Assembly: GCA_903876885.1 (NCBI GenBank)
Contig: CAIRBP010000112.1
Span: 1 to 64,000, forward strand
From: an uncultured Burkholderiales bacterium
Lineage (GTDB): Bacteria; Pseudomonadota; Gammaproteobacteria; Burkholderiales; Burkholderiaceae_C
Direction: 5' to 3'
DNA length: 64,000 bases
A program made the position numbers and the translations under genes. The notes below the pieces were generated by a model that worked only from the letters and a program-made list of their open reading frames with translations, was not told the origin of the DNA and did not search any database. Positions 18,301 through 28,403 of this stretch are shown here, in pieces (position 1 is the first letter of the stretch; each line of letters begins with the position of its first letter).

Positions 18301-18892
18301 TATCAAGTAAATCATCCGGTGTTGTCACTAGAAGTTTAAGCTCTTCAAACGACTTTAATTGAGAGTAAGTAAGTGGATAGAAATATTTTCGCCAATACTC
18401 CCGAGCAGCCTCAAGCCGTAACTGATGTGCGTCCTCAATGAGAGTTTGTTCAAATAAACTCTTACTGTCAAAAGCATGTTCTTTCAACATGCGTGCACTC
18501 CAAGCATGAATGGTGAAAATTGCGGCCTCATCCATCCACTGAGCAGCGAGATCTAAGCGATTAGCACAGTTATTCCAGCTATCTTTTTCAAATGAGCTTT
18601 TTATTTTCTGTAAAAAATCGTCAACAATTTCTGATTCAATATCAGGAGTTCGAAAATACTGAGCGGCTTCGTATAACCTTGTCCTAATTCGTCCTCGAAG
18701 CTCAGCTGTAGCGAGCTCAGTGAACGTCATTACAAGAATTTGAGGGGGATTTAGAGGTTCTGCTATTGCGTGACCGAGGACTAGGCGTACATATAAAGCA
18801 GAGAGAGTCCAAGTTTTACCCGTTCCCGCAGATGCCTCTACAGCACGAAGACCTGATAAGGGCAGAGTCAATGGATCCAGGGATTGAATCAC
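15314..18892 (-). CDS. recB: Exodeoxyribonuclease V subunit beta
   Basis: RecB, the 3'-5' SF1A helicase and nuclease subunit of RecBCD, 1192 residues (E. coli 1180). Walker A is VEASAGTGKTWTL at residues 18-30, Walker B LVDEFQDTDPWQY, and later helicase motifs include IIGDPKQAIYGFRGAD, VLTIHKSKGLQFPLVFLP and LLYVALTRAEKALW. The C-terminal nuclease domain has GFMDLVVEHDGRYFVIDYKSNKL with the metal-binding Asp and DYK motif. The start ATG overlaps the recC stop as ATGA, indicating translational coupling. All expected motifs are intact. Confidence 0.97.
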   Translation of the reverse strand: MIQSLDPLTLPLSGLRAVEASAGTGKTWTLSALYVRLVLGHAIAEPLNPPQILVMTFTELATAELRGRIRTRLYEAAQYFRTPDIESEIVDDFLQKIKSSFEKDSWNNCANRLDLAAQWMDEAAIFTIHAWSARMLKEHAFDSKSLFEQTLIEDAHQLRLEAAREYWRKYFYPLTYSQLKSFEELKLLVTTPDDLLDRLRPVFAKKSRSPEDQFGDGISPLQFEDKLARWKEDLLVKKNELAKEWTEEFIEKIKTEINARKKIGSISSDEYTSRKVTIRLSKVMEFFSGGEIDEKLLKQFSASELSKNGWPQAESLPTLKSLDDLCHMLTLRPGKDSLLEHAAKQIDIICTRSKSLMGQFDFADLLQNLYKAVNADGSKLAQTIREQYPVALVDEFQDTDPWQYGALKKIYVEEERNDSGLIIIGDPKQAIYGFRGADLQTYLQAIRDAKSNIYTLLGNYRSTQQLVDAVNHIFLNAQNPFGSVEFPKVIAKKEIEPLVTKSGQQPALTVWLSNSSKPLSKEKYKKEMAALFAGQIAELLNKGFAQPSEMAVLVRDVKEATSIRGALEHLGVRSVYLSDQDSVYAAEEALELRLILQAIANPKSTSLMRSAVATRIFGLDFSELDQLIHNEVQWENLVEKFHRYQSVWQRQGFLPMLQSFIHENDIARKLLNPSNSWLINGERVLTNLLHLGDLLQNASLQLHGEGALIRYLEEQLSNPKSAGDSAVVRLESEANLVKVLTIHKSKGLQFPLVFLPFISNFKVEESNSARDDKSRISEDIRLLYVALTRAEKALWMGVATMVGDFPQNASGPKSAISQLLGRVSADDLKEKLQLWRSCSEISVSPAPETLEHQYKSQSELEIRGEALQPKKVFNQSWWIASFSSISKGLAGEEVGGSVYYQPNSRDEKLADSQQDNAQPIESEHLNVSVSEGVRVQNDELEPSSPFDTISSSSSVGTLLHDLLEWQFNRGWPISADSLSPLITAEWNSCIDGKSVKLGLTENNKTVLKKWVQTIVETKFSSNKEEFAFDEFLLNKLNSQNAWAEMGFTLPVKSMNVSKLDALITSNVLARELRPALQPRQLSGMLTGFMDLVVEHDGRYFVIDYKSNKLNSYTTKDLSHSILTHRYDVQYTLYLVALHRLLKSRLDDYDYDRHVGGAVYLYLRGVQTESKGLFVDRPPKSLILSIDDAFRGS

Positions 18893-21800
18893 TCTCGCTC
18901 CTTTCTTGTTTCCACTATCGATGTCTTAACAATCGATGCAGCGTCTATCAAGTCTGAATAAAGGGAACGCGCCAGATCAGGCAACTCTTCACGAAGATCC
19001 TCGTAGCCCGAGAATGCACGCATTAAATAAAGTGAGTCTTTGCGTTCCCCTTGCGGTCCGTCTTTAGGCGGTGAAGGAGGATCGAAGATCTCTTCTGCAA
19101 TTTCGTGTGGATCCTCCAATTCTTTATTTATCTCTTCAACCTTAACCCTTTGGTTAAAGAGATCACTATGTAGCCATGCGAGGCTGGTTTTGCATGCAAC
19201 AGGCAAAGGACGAAGCCAAGCATCACTATAGATAAGAATCCATTTTCTTAAGATTTCTTGTGCTTTTGTTGGTTCTAATGCATCAAAAATAATTTGAGCA
19301 TCTGAGCCTATTTGTAGGCTTTTAAGATTAAGTCCATGTGCGCATCCTAGTAAATGATTGACCCACAGTTTTATTACGATATGTCCTCTTGCAATTTGAA
19401 GTCCTCTTTTTTTCTCACTCACTGCGCCAACGCGTTGGTCGATTTGCAAATACTCAAGCTCTTTTGTAGTTGAGTTTACTCTTGACTGAAGATTTGAAAG
19501 AATACCTTTCACTACAGCATTACCCAAATCCACTTGCAAGACTAATGCATCGCTTGTCTGAGGATAAGCGTCAATCCAATCACTTTTTTGAGCAAGTACA
19601 TTTTCAACTTTTTCACCTAAATCATTTTTGACTTTTACGCCATACGCTGCTAGCGGTAAGCGTCCAGATAAGCTCAAATTTTCAAGACCAATCTCGAGGT
19701 CATTACCCATTAACAATTCGTTAGCTATGTTGAACTCTTCCAGATTATTTAAAGAAAACGGCTCGGCATCCTGAATTTTGTCGTTTAATTTGTCAAGATA
19801 TATATTAAGCCTTGATCTAAAGAAAATTTCAACTGGATTTCTAAGTAACCTATGTAGCTCACTTACCTCAATGCTTTCTAGGATCAAATTATCTGTTTCT
19901 GTTAATTCCTTGAGATTTTTAATACTGTCACTCCCCTCTTGAAGACTGCCCCTTGGCTGCGTAACTTCCCAATCCTTATCGTATGTAAATAAGTCCTTTC
20001 GTCCAGAAAAGTACTGCACTGAGAAAGGTTGCAAGGGATGATTTATCGGTTTTACGGGAGAGTGCCATACCGCGTTCAGATAATCAATTAACTGAGATAC
20101 CAATACAGAGGGGGGCTTCTCCGAATTGTCTCGTGCGCTGCGACCCTGCCAACTTACATAAAGTTTTTGTCGAGCGCAAAGTAGGGCTTCTAAAAACAGA
20201 TACCGATCGTCCTCACGCCTTGAGCGGTCCCCTGTTCTCCAGTGTTTAGGCATTAAATCAAAATCTCTGGAAGATGTTTGCCGAGGAAAGTCTCCATCAT
20301 TCATACCCAATAGGCAAATGATCTTAAAGGGGATCGAGCGCATGGGCATTAAAGTTCCAAATTGAACACCACCTCCGAAAAAACGCTGTTGCAAACCAAT
20401 ATCCTCTAACTGGTTTAACCAATAATCACGAACAACATTTAGCGAAATAGGCGAGTCCAGTTTACATTCAAAACAAATCCTCTCCCAACTCTCAAGTGGT
20501 TCGAAAACTTTGATTAATAAACGCTCTTGTGCGTCGTCGCAGGCTTTGAAAAAAGTATCTAATAGTCGCTTAAATATTACAACCCACTCACCAGACGTAT
20601 GGTCTTGACTTAATTCTGTGTTTAGTATTTGTATTGCATCTAGCCAGTTCAACAACTTACTAAGCAAGGGTCCATCTAAGCCCGTGACCCCAGAACACGC
20701 AAGCGTCCCTTCCCATGACTGACCATGTCCTAACGCGTAACCTAGAAGTAATCTCTTAACACCAAAAGCCCAGGTGTTCTGATCTACATCGGCGAGTTCA
20801 GAATCAACGCCGTTTTGGACTCTATGATCTTTATCCAACCCCCAACGTACCCCAGCCGAAAGGCACCAAGCTCTGAGTTGTTCAACCTCCAAGTTTGATA
20901 ACTCGAACTTTTCACAAACAGCGTCAACCTCAAAGAGATCCATCCAATCGAGAACACTAATCTTATTGGTCGGCGTTGCAAGTAGTTGTGTAAGAGCCCT
21001 TACAACGGGAGACTCTTTACTCGTAACGTCTGCTACAGAGAAGGGAATATACCTTTCATCCCCGAGTTTGAATCTGCCAAAAACAGCTCTAATTCTCGGT
21101 AAAAATGTCTCCATGTCTGGCACCATCACCATAACATTTTCAGGCGCCAAGCTTGAATCATGGTCAAACCAAGCGTGAAGTTGATCATGCAAAATTTCTA
21201 CTTCACGTTGAGCGCTATGAGCGCTTACGAATTCAATAGATTGATCATCCGCCTCCTTTTCAAGCTTATTCATCTCCTCTGGTATAGGGGTAAGGTTTAA
21301 TATAAAGGATTGAACACTACGGAGTTGATTGCTAGATGTACTTGACTCTGAAGCAGTGTTTTCGTTCGCACTTAATGGATCTACAAAAACGTCCACCCTA
21401 CTCAGAGCTTTCTCTAAATCCCCTTTGTAATCTTCTAAATTATCGAAATCATCTAATAAATGAAAATAATCTCGCCCCTGTTTTCCCCAAGAAGCTAAGA
21501 GTGGGTGTGATGACATATGCATATCGGATATGCGAGTGCTTTGTCTTCTTTTGTTAAGAGATCGCAGTAACTCATGCCCATCCACAATATCACCCCAATA
21601 CGTTTGGCAGGGATTTTGTACAAACATGAAAACTTGACATATCTGTCCAAGCTTTGCGAAAGCCTCAATTACCTGCGGAGGGAGTGAGGAGATACCAAAT
21701 ATAACTACACGACTGGGAACACCGACTGGTTTTTTCTTTGTACGTTTGAACTCATTAACAACAGAGTCCATTTTTTTTAAAAACTGAGCATGAACACTCG

Positions 21801-22434
21801 CCCTTGAGGCATCGGCAAGCTCCTCACCAATATCCATTCTTAACGCGCGCCACAATTCTGATTGCCATAATTCATCTGGTGCAAGGAGAATAGGTTTACT
21901 AGGATTTTTTAAGTAGGAGTCAGATATCAATTGATCCCGTCCACTAGCCCAGTCCATCAGCCAATCAGCTCTGTAGTTTTGATAGCCGTCGAATACATCT
22001 GCTATTTGCCCGGCTAATTGGTATAACCTTCTACTATCGATAACGTCTCCGAGGTATCTTTTAAGAGGTGAAAATGCTTCCTTATCGATTAACGAAGGTA
22101 ATATTTTGTATAAACGCCAAGTTAGATTTTTTTTATCAAACGGCATATGAACAGGTATTTGGATATCACTAAGTATGGTTCTGTAAATACTCCATAAGTA
22201 GCTACTCGGGAGTTCTATCCTAGTGGCTGCGCATATTCCAAATACATCATCACTAGCTAAAGACATTTCTAACCAGTGTTTCATGCCGTTGTTTTGAACC
22301 AAAATTATCTCTGGACTCAACACTGGCAATCGATAAGCTTTTATAACTTGAATTAACAAATGTCGTAAATCTTCCAATCGGTTGCCATGTATAACCATGA
22401 AACCAGGAGCAAAAGATTCTGTTTGCGTGTTCAT
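18889..22434 (-). CDS. recC: Exodeoxyribonuclease V subunit gamma
   Basis: RecC, the scaffold and Chi-recognition subunit of RecBCD. The track ORF begins at 22500, but its first 22 residues overlap the upstream transporter gene. The ATG at 22434 (MNTQTESFAPGFMVIHGNRLEDLRHLL) is preferred, giving 1181 residues, near the usual 1120-1200. Diagnostic blocks are GMKHWLEMSLA, SVADVTSKESPVVRALTQLL, VQFGTLMPMRSIPFKIICLLGMNDGDFPR and DRYLFLEALLCARQKLYVSWQG. Chi specificity cannot be read from sequence alone. It follows the DMT transporter by 37 bp and overlaps recB by 4 bp. Confidence 0.94.
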   Translation of the reverse strand: MNTQTESFAPGFMVIHGNRLEDLRHLLIQVIKAYRLPVLSPEIILVQNNGMKHWLEMSLASDDVFGICAATRIELPSSYLWSIYRTILSDIQIPVHMPFDKKNLTWRLYKILPSLIDKEAFSPLKRYLGDVIDSRRLYQLAGQIADVFDGYQNYRADWLMDWASGRDQLISDSYLKNPSKPILLAPDELWQSELWRALRMDIGEELADASRASVHAQFLKKMDSVVNEFKRTKKKPVGVPSRVVIFGISSLPPQVIEAFAKLGQICQVFMFVQNPCQTYWGDIVDGHELLRSLNKRRQSTRISDMHMSSHPLLASWGKQGRDYFHLLDDFDNLEDYKGDLEKALSRVDVFVDPLSANENTASESSTSSNQLRSVQSFILNLTPIPEEMNKLEKEADDQSIEFVSAHSAQREVEILHDQLHAWFDHDSSLAPENVMVMVPDMETFLPRIRAVFGRFKLGDERYIPFSVADVTSKESPVVRALTQLLATPTNKISVLDWMDLFEVDAVCEKFELSNLEVEQLRAWCLSAGVRWGLDKDHRVQNGVDSELADVDQNTWAFGVKRLLLGYALGHGQSWEGTLACSGVTGLDGPLLSKLLNWLDAIQILNTELSQDHTSGEWVVIFKRLLDTFFKACDDAQERLLIKVFEPLESWERICFECKLDSPISLNVVRDYWLNQLEDIGLQQRFFGGGVQFGTLMPMRSIPFKIICLLGMNDGDFPRQTSSRDFDLMPKHWRTGDRSRREDDRYLFLEALLCARQKLYVSWQGRSARDNSEKPPSVLVSQLIDYLNAVWHSPVKPINHPLQPFSVQYFSGRKDLFTYDKDWEVTQPRGSLQEGSDSIKNLKELTETDNLILESIEVSELHRLLRNPVEIFFRSRLNIYLDKLNDKIQDAEPFSLNNLEEFNIANELLMGNDLEIGLENLSLSGRLPLAAYGVKVKNDLGEKVENVLAQKSDWIDAYPQTSDALVLQVDLGNAVVKGILSNLQSRVNSTTKELEYLQIDQRVGAVSEKKRGLQIARGHIVIKLWVNHLLGCAHGLNLKSLQIGSDAQIIFDALEPTKAQEILRKWILIYSDAWLRPLPVACKTSLAWLHSDLFNQRVKVEEINKELEDPHEIAEEIFDPPSPPKDGPQGERKDSLYLMRAFSGYEDLREELPDLARSLYSDLIDAASIVKTSIVETRKERE

Positions 22435-22471
22435 GAAAATGTGAATATTACTTTTTGCGAACGATCTACAA

Positions 22472-23380
22472 CTACGCTGCCGCGTAGATACCACCAACAA
22501 TTAGTGCGAACGCAACCGCATGAAACAACTCAGGGCCCTCGCCGAGCAAAACACTTGACATCACCGCTGTAAATAGGGGCGATAGGTTTGCAAAAAAACC
22601 AGCGATATTAGTCCCAACTCGAGCAATACCAAGTCCCCAACAACGGTAGGCAGCTATTGCGGGTCCAAGGGAAGCAAATAATAAAGCAGCCAAGAGTACC
22701 CAACTATATTCAATATGCGCAGACGTTAAGGACCACTCTGCAGTAGTGAATAACGAACTCCATCCTAATCCCATTACGATCTGAGCCATCAAAAAGAGTT
22801 TCCAGTCGCCTCTAATTTCTGGTGGATCTGCATGAGCGCCCGATAAAAGCCAACTGTACCAAGACCAAGACAGAACGGCAATCAACACATAAACGTCTCC
22901 AATAACCCAGTGCAAACTCAAGACCTGCGTAAGGTCTCCCCGGCACAAAACAAGCAGTACGCCTGTAATTGAAAGCACTGCTCCCAGGCATTGGCGAAGT
23001 CTTAATTTTTGCTTAAAGAAAAGCACCCCTAAAGTCATCATTACAACTGGAGTTATTGAGCCCACCAAAGTAACGTTAATAGCTGAGGAGGTATGTAGGG
23101 CAAGGTATTGAAGGCTATTAAAACTGCCCACTCCAAGCAAACCGAGCAATGCATAACGTCTCCAGTGCACCCACAGCAAGCTACCCTTGAACAAGAGTTT
23201 GTAGGTGAAGGGTAGTAAGAACATGAAAGCAAACACCCACCTCAAGGCATTTAATGTCAGGGGGGGCACCATGCCGCTGACAAACCTTCCCATCACGGCA
23301 TTGCCCGCCCAAAGAAGGGGGGGTACCGTTAAAAGCGCAGCAGTGCTAATACTGATCGGAGATTTTAGGGAGGAGCTCAA
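22472..23380 (-). CDS. EamA/DMT superfamily transporter
   Basis: A 302-residue membrane protein with about ten predicted hydrophobic helices in two EamA repeats, the drug/metabolite transporter architecture. The first repeat includes PPLLWAGNAVMGRFVSG and SSAINVTLVGSITPVVMMTLGVLFFKQKLRLRQ; the second ends in NIAGFFANLSPLFTAVMSSVLLGEGPELFHAVAFALIVGG. The substrate is unknown; homologues export amino acids or metabolites. Start is a TTG with no obvious ribosome binding site and no better ATG. Two C7 homopolymers lie in its first 120 bp of coding sequence. It lies 37 bp upstream of recC on the same strand and may lead the recCBD operon. Confidence 0.88.
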   Translation of the reverse strand: MSSSLKSPISISTAALLTVPPLLWAGNAVMGRFVSGMVPPLTLNALRWVFAFMFLLPFTYKLLFKGSLLWVHWRRYALLGLLGVGSFNSLQYLALHTSSAINVTLVGSITPVVMMTLGVLFFKQKLRLRQCLGAVLSITGVLLVLCRGDLTQVLSLHWVIGDVYVLIAVLSWSWYSWLLSGAHADPPEIRGDWKLFLMAQIVMGLGWSSLFTTAEWSLTSAHIEYSWVLLAALLFASLGPAIAAYRCWGLGIARVGTNIAGFFANLSPLFTAVMSSVLLGEGPELFHAVAFALIVGGIYAAA

Positions 23381-23671
23381 TGGAGTTGGAAAAGTGTGTT
23401 TGGTTGTGCGAAGGGCGAGAAAAACGGAGTATCTAAAATGGGTAAAAAAGAACTAGTTCCACACACTCTCCAATTTGCGCATACACTGCACGGCTAAACT
23501 GGGGTTTGGCGGGGAACTAGAATCAAACGCCTATTTAAGTATAGATGATCGAGAAGTATTCTTTAAGATTTCTATACTAACAAAACCACTGTATTCTTTG
23601 TGCGCAGTTATTGCGTCGAGATTTTTAATGATTAGAAATAAATTAAGCCAACTTTAAACCTAGGAGTATCA

Positions 23672-24655
23672 ATGTCAAAAGCAGTCATTATCGATAAAAA
23701 CGGCGGTCCAAGTGAGATGAAAATTGTCGACGTTAAGGTGGGTGAACCCGGTGCAGGCGAGATCAAAATCGCACATAAAGCCGTGGGACTAAACTACATC
23801 GATGTGTACCAACGCGCAGGACTTTATCAACTCCCCTTGCCACTGTCTATGGGCATGGAGGGCTCTGGCATCATTACAGCCGTAGGCACAGGCGTTACAC
23901 ATCTAAAGGTAGGTGACCGTGCTGCGTACGCAAGCAATCCGCCTGGAAGCTACTGCGAAGAGCGCGTAATGCCAGCTAAGTGTGTTGTAAAGCTACCCGA
24001 TGCAATCTCCTTTGAGACAGGCGCTGCAATGATGCTGAAAGGTCTTACTGCCGAATACCTACTCAAACGTACGCAACCCCAAGGCGGATTACACAAAGGA
24101 GATTATGTACTCTTTCACGCAGCAGCAGGCGGAGTTGGCTTGATTGCTTGCCAATGGGCACGTGCTCTAGGCTACCAACTCATTGGCACAGCAGGTAGTG
24201 ACGCTAAGTGCGAGCTAGCCAAGACCAACGGTGCCGCGTTCACAATCAATTACTCAAAAGAAGACTTTGCGTTACGCGTGAAAGAAATAACAGGTGGCAA
24301 GGGCGTTAAAGTCGTTTATGACTCAGTGGGTAAAGATACTTGGGAGAAATCTCTTGAGTGTATTTCTCCGCTTGGCCTGTTTGTTAGCTTTGGTAATGCC
24401 TCAGGTCCTGTCCCGCCCATTGCGCCCGGCATCTTAGCCGCTAAAGGATCCTTATACATGACGCGTCAAACGCTCTTTACTCATTTATCCACTCGTGAAA
24501 GCACTCAAGAGATGGCAGATGATCTCTTTGACGCGGTAATCACGGGTAAAGTGCATATCCGGATTGATCAAACTTATAAACTTGAAGATGTTCAACAAGC
24601 TCATATTGATCTTGAGGCTAGAAAAACTACCGGCTGTACAATTTTGACACTCTAA
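23672..24655 (+). CDS. NADPH:quinone oxidoreductase (zeta-crystallin type, MDR family)
   Basis: A 327-residue zinc-independent medium-chain dehydrogenase/reductase. The QOR pattern is clear: HKAVGLNYIDVYQRAGLYQLPLPLSMGMEGSG at about 36-66, the nucleotide-binding segment FHAAAGGVGLIACQWARALG, and the VVYDSVGKDTWEKSL block. It would reduce quinones with NADPH by one-electron chemistry or act on enals. It is about the same length as E. coli Qor (327). A good TAGGAG ribosome binding site precedes the ATG. It stands alone, divergent from the DMT transporter over 291 bp, and is followed by a strong bidirectional terminator. Confidence 0.92.
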   Translation: MSKAVIIDKNGGPSEMKIVDVKVGEPGAGEIKIAHKAVGLNYIDVYQRAGLYQLPLPLSMGMEGSGIITAVGTGVTHLKVGDRAAYASNPPGSYCEERVMPAKCVVKLPDAISFETGAAMMLKGLTAEYLLKRTQPQGGLHKGDYVLFHAAAGGVGLIACQWARALGYQLIGTAGSDAKCELAKTNGAAFTINYSKEDFALRVKEITGGKGVKVVYDSVGKDTWEKSLECISPLGLFVSFGNASGPVPPIAPGILAAKGSLYMTRQTLFTHLSTRESTQEMADDLFDAVITGKVHIRIDQTYKLEDVQQAHIDLEARKTTGCTILTL

Positions 24656-24691
24656 GCTTTCATTAAACAAATTAACGGCTGAGCTATAAGT

Positions 24692-24735
24692 AAAAGAGAG
24701 TTTGAACTTGGACTGTTCAAACTCTCTCTTTTATT
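24692..24735. terminator. Bidirectional Rho-independent terminator between qor-like gene and lspA
   Basis: A perfect 12-bp stem, GAGAGTTTGAAC (24696-24707) with GTTCAAACTCTC (24715-24726), and a 7-nt loop. It is flanked by TCTTTTATT on one side and AAAA on the other, so it can stop transcription from both convergent genes. Confidence 0.88.
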
Positions 24736-24756
24736 ACCATAATTTTTAAAGTTCTT

Positions 24757-25260
24757 TTATTTTCTTGATTTTCTAACGCGCAGTAACTCATCCATTAGCA
24801 GACATATTGCACCAAGAGTGATCGCACTATCAGCTAAATTAAAAGCAGGAAAGTGCCAAATTCCCCAGAAGAAATCTAAAAAATCTACTACGTATCCGTA
24901 CAAGATACGGTCTATTACGTTTCCAAGGGCGCCGCCTAAAATACAGGCAAGTGCAAAAGCAAATAATTTTTGACTCGCATGGGACTTCAAAAGAACAGAA
25001 ATAAATACTGCTGCCAAAACGCCAATTGCAGTGAACACCCAGCGTTGCCAGCCACCAGCGGAGGCCATAAAGGAGAAAGCAGCGCCAGTGTTATGGACCC
25101 TAACAATATTAAAGTAGTCTACAAAAACTACCCGCGCCTCACCAAGTTGAAAGTTGCTCATGATGAGCGCTTTGGTGAACTGATCAGCAAGAAAAACAAT
25201 GCCGGCAATGCCAAGCCAGATTGCAAATTTTTGTGATGAAGAAACGCGATTAGAGGCCAT
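24757..25260 (-). CDS. lspA: Lipoprotein signal peptidase (signal peptidase II)
   Basis: Inner-membrane aspartyl protease that removes signal peptides from diacylglyceryl prolipoproteins. At 167 residues it is standard length. The two catalytic aspartates are D126 in GYVVDFLDF and D144 in [11 protein letters not shown]; the HNTGAAFSF and GNVIDRI motifs are also present, with four hydrophobic segments. It is the last gene of ribF-ileS-lspA, 36 bp after ileS, an order shared with E. coli and many proteobacteria. It would process the lipoprotein encoded at about 50 kb, among others. Confidence 0.97.
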   Translation of the reverse strand: MASNRVSSSQKFAIWLGIAGIVFLADQFTKALIMSNFQLGEARVVFVDYFNIVRVHNTGAAFSFMASAGGWQRWVFTAIGVLAAVFISVLLKSHASQKLFAFALACILGGALGNVIDRILYGYVVDFLDFFWGIWHFPAFNLADSAITLGAICLLMDELLRVRKSRK

Positions 25261-25296
25261 TAAAGGGATTTTCTCACTTTAGTATTTTCAGGTTCA

Positions 25297-28257
25297 TCAA
25301 GCAAAGAGTCTTTTCTCGCCCTGTCCAAACAAGTTGCTCACACAACGAGAGCAAAGCGTTGCGTATGTAGGGTTGGCCCCCACATCTTCTGCATAATGCC
25401 AGCAGCGTGCGCATTTGTCTGCGCTCATAACACTAACAAGGATCTGCTCTGTAGATCCGACCTCAATCGAAGCAATGGAGGTAATAAATACAAACTTTAA
25501 GTTGTCTCCCAAAGAGCTGAGCAGATCATAATCAGTTTGCTTTAACGTTAATTGCAGCTTTGCTTGAAGTGAGGAGCCCACACTTCCGCTGCTCCTAAGC
25601 ACTTCAATTTCCTTATTCACCAATTCGCGTATCTCCTTAATGCGCTGCCATTTAACAAGAAGATTAACATCAACATTTGGCAAAGCACAGTAAGTCTGCG
25701 TAAATATGGAGCTACTAACTTGGTCCTTGCTCTTATTAGTAGAGCCCAAATCACCCGCTTCCAATACAGTCCAAGCCTCCTCTGCAGTAAAAGAGAGGAA
25801 AGGCGCCATCCAACGAATCATCGCCTGGGTGATGTGGTACAAAACAGTTTGAGCACTACGCCTTGCAATAGATTTAGGTGCACTGGTGTAAAGGCGATCC
25901 TTTAAGATATCTAAATAAAATGCCCCTAAATCCTCAGAGCAAAAAATTTGAATTTTATTGACAACCGGATGAAACTCATAAACACCGTAATGCCCACCTT
26001 CAAAAACTTTTTTCTCTGGATTCCATACCCCAACAATTTGTTCTTGAAGTTGCTGAGTTCTTGACATTGCGTACCGGTCAATCTCTAGCAAATCTTTAAA
26101 ATCAACACTTTCGTTTTTAAAGTCGAAATCACTGATGTTGGCCATTAAAAATCTGAGTGTATTTCTAATTCGTCTATATGAGTCTACAACTCTAGCCAAA
26201 ATCTTATCGTCAATATTTAAATCCCCAGAGTAATCGGTCGCTGCGACCCAGAGTCTGACAATCTCAGCCCCAAGCTTACCAATCACCTCTTGAGGCGCTA
26301 CGGTGTTGCCCAGACTCTTACTCATTTTTCTGCCCTGACCGTCGGTTGCAAAACCATGGGTCAATAGTCCCTTATAAGGGGCTCTCCCGTAGAGCGCGCA
26401 ACCCAGCAAGAGTGAACTGTGGAACCAACCCCGATGTTGATCGTGACCTTCTAGGTAGAGGTCAGTTTCGGGACCTTCGTCATGATAGGGATTGCGTGGA
26501 TAAACACTTGCGTGTGAGCCCCTGAGAACATGCTCGAATGTTGATCCTGAATCAAACCAAACTTCTAAAATATCTGTGCTCTTTGCATACTCTACTGCCT
26601 TGCCACCAAATTTGTCGGTAATCTCTTCTAGAGTCGTTCGACTCCAGGCCTCAACTCCGCCGCGTTCAATTATTTCAGCTGCAAAATCAATGATTTCAAG
26701 TGTTTTGGGGTGTAATGCACCTGAATCAACTTGAATTAAGAAAGGGATTGGAACACCCCAACTGCGTTGACGGGAAATGCACCAATCGGGACGATTGGCA
26801 ATCATGTCGCGCAAACGTGTGCGCCCATTCTCTGGGTAGAACTCAGTTTGATCAATTGCATTTAAGGCAATTTCTCGCAAAGACTTCGCCGCCTTGTTAC
26901 TAGCGAAAATGCCCTGAGTGGACTCTGTTTCTTTGTCCATTCGAATGAACCACTGCGCAGCAGCCCTATAAATCACCGGCGTCTTGTGCCGCCAGCAATG
27001 AGGGTAACTGTGAGTAATGGTTTTAGTGGCCATCAAACGATTTGCGCTCTTTAGCGTCTCTAAAATAACAGGAACTGCTTTCCAAATATGTTGTCCGCCA
27101 AAAAGAGCGAAATCACTCGCGTAAGTTCCCCCGCCTTGAACCGGATTTAAGATCTCTTTAATCTGCATACCGTGGGATACGCACGAATTAAAGTCGTCAA
27201 CACCGTATGCAGGTGCTGAGTGAACCAAGCCGGTTCCCTCCGTTGCAGTTGCGTACTCAGCCAAGTAAACTGGGGCACGGCGGTCATAAGCTGCATCCAC
27301 CTTACTAAGTGGGTGATGAAACTCAATCATGTCAAGTTTTGCACCTAGCGTTGTAGCAATACTCTTACCGGTTAGCCCCCAACGCTCTAAACAAGATTCA
27401 ACCAAATTCTCAGCAACGATGTACAAACCCTTTTCTGTATCAACCAACGCGTAAGTTATTTCAGGATTTAAATTAATCGCTTGATTTGCGGGGATCGTCC
27501 AAGCGGTTGTTGTCCAAATGACTGCAAAGGCTTCCTTGATCAGGGCGTTCAGACCAAAAGCTTTTGCAAGCCGATCTGGTTGCGCGCACAGGAAAGCTAC
27601 ATCTAGCGTTTCGCTTTTCTTGTCCGCGTACTCAATTTCAAATTCAGCAAGAGAGGAGGCACAGTCAAAACACCAATACACAGGTTTTAGTCCACGGTAA
27701 ACAAAACCGCGCTCAATGACTTTTTTAAACGCACGCAACTCACCTGCTTCGTTCACAAAATCCATAGTTCTATAGGGACGCTCCCAATCCCCTAGTACAC
27801 CTAAGCGTCTAAAGTCTTCTCTTTGCTGATTGATTTGCTCAGTCGCATAAGACCTGGCCTGTACTTGCATCTCATCGCGGTTTAATTTTGTTTTTCTTAG
27901 CTTTTCAATTGCATTCTCAATTGGCAATCCATGACAATCCCAGCCTGGGATGTACTGCGCATCGAAACCTGCCAATTGACGAGATTTAACGATCATGTCC
28001 TTTAGGACTTTGTTCAGAGCGTGTCCAATGTGAATTTGACCGTTGGCATAGGGAGGACCATCATGCAACACAAAAAGTGGTGCGCCAATCCTCGCTACTC
28101 TGAGTCTTTGATAAAGGCCAGCATCAGTCCAGTCTTTAACCCACGCTCCTTCGCGTTTAGGTAAGTCCCCGCGCATTGGAAAGGCTGTGTCAGGTAAGTT
28201 GAGCGATTTACGGTAATCTGGTGTCTGCTCAGAGGAGGTTTTAAGAGAATCTGTCAT
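25297..28257 (-). CDS. ileS: Isoleucyl-tRNA synthetase
   Basis: Class Ia synthetase that charges tRNA-Ile. The 986-residue protein carries [17 protein letters not shown] with HIGH at 76-79, the editing-domain segment [16 protein letters not shown], the KMSKS loop in [12 protein letters not shown], and the C-terminal zinc finger [10 protein letters not shown]...CSRCVSNL. It is a little longer than the E. coli enzyme (938), the surplus being spread through the connective and C-terminal regions. It lies in ribF-ileS-lspA but is separated from ribF by 146 bp, so it may have its own promoter. Confidence 0.98.
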   Translation of the reverse strand: MTDSLKTSSEQTPDYRKSLNLPDTAFPMRGDLPKREGAWVKDWTDAGLYQRLRVARIGAPLFVLHDGPPYANGQIHIGHALNKVLKDMIVKSRQLAGFDAQYIPGWDCHGLPIENAIEKLRKTKLNRDEMQVQARSYATEQINQQREDFRRLGVLGDWERPYRTMDFVNEAGELRAFKKVIERGFVYRGLKPVYWCFDCASSLAEFEIEYADKKSETLDVAFLCAQPDRLAKAFGLNALIKEAFAVIWTTTAWTIPANQAINLNPEITYALVDTEKGLYIVAENLVESCLERWGLTGKSIATTLGAKLDMIEFHHPLSKVDAAYDRRAPVYLAEYATATEGTGLVHSAPAYGVDDFNSCVSHGMQIKEILNPVQGGGTYASDFALFGGQHIWKAVPVILETLKSANRLMATKTITHSYPHCWRHKTPVIYRAAAQWFIRMDKETESTQGIFASNKAAKSLREIALNAIDQTEFYPENGRTRLRDMIANRPDWCISRQRSWGVPIPFLIQVDSGALHPKTLEIIDFAAEIIERGGVEAWSRTTLEEITDKFGGKAVEYAKSTDILEVWFDSGSTFEHVLRGSHASVYPRNPYHDEGPETDLYLEGHDQHRGWFHSSLLLGCALYGRAPYKGLLTHGFATDGQGRKMSKSLGNTVAPQEVIGKLGAEIVRLWVAATDYSGDLNIDDKILARVVDSYRRIRNTLRFLMANISDFDFKNESVDFKDLLEIDRYAMSRTQQLQEQIVGVWNPEKKVFEGGHYGVYEFHPVVNKIQIFCSEDLGAFYLDILKDRLYTSAPKSIARRSAQTVLYHITQAMIRWMAPFLSFTAEEAWTVLEAGDLGSTNKSKDQVSSSIFTQTYCALPNVDVNLLVKWQRIKEIRELVNKEIEVLRSSGSVGSSLQAKLQLTLKQTDYDLLSSLGDNLKFVFITSIASIEVGSTEQILVSVMSADKCARCWHYAEDVGANPTYATLCSRCVSNLFGQGEKRLFA

Positions 28258-28403
28258 AAAGTTCGTGTTCGACTACTATTGAATACGATTCAATAATCAA
28301 AGCTTTATAGGTTTAAGTGTTAGAGCGATGATTTTAGTCGAGTTAAGCTTTGACAACTGAGTATTCAGTATTGAGCGCTCGATTTTGGATTTAGTTTAGT
28401 CGT

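Noticed and set aside
22435-22500. N-terminal extension of RecC in the ORF track
   Set aside because: It overlaps the end of the DMT transporter gene and has no family match; the ATG at 22434 is a better start.
23475-23657. 60-codon ORF between the DMT transporter and quinone oxidoreductase
   Set aside because: No family resemblance, no ribosome binding site, unusual composition; treated as intergenic.
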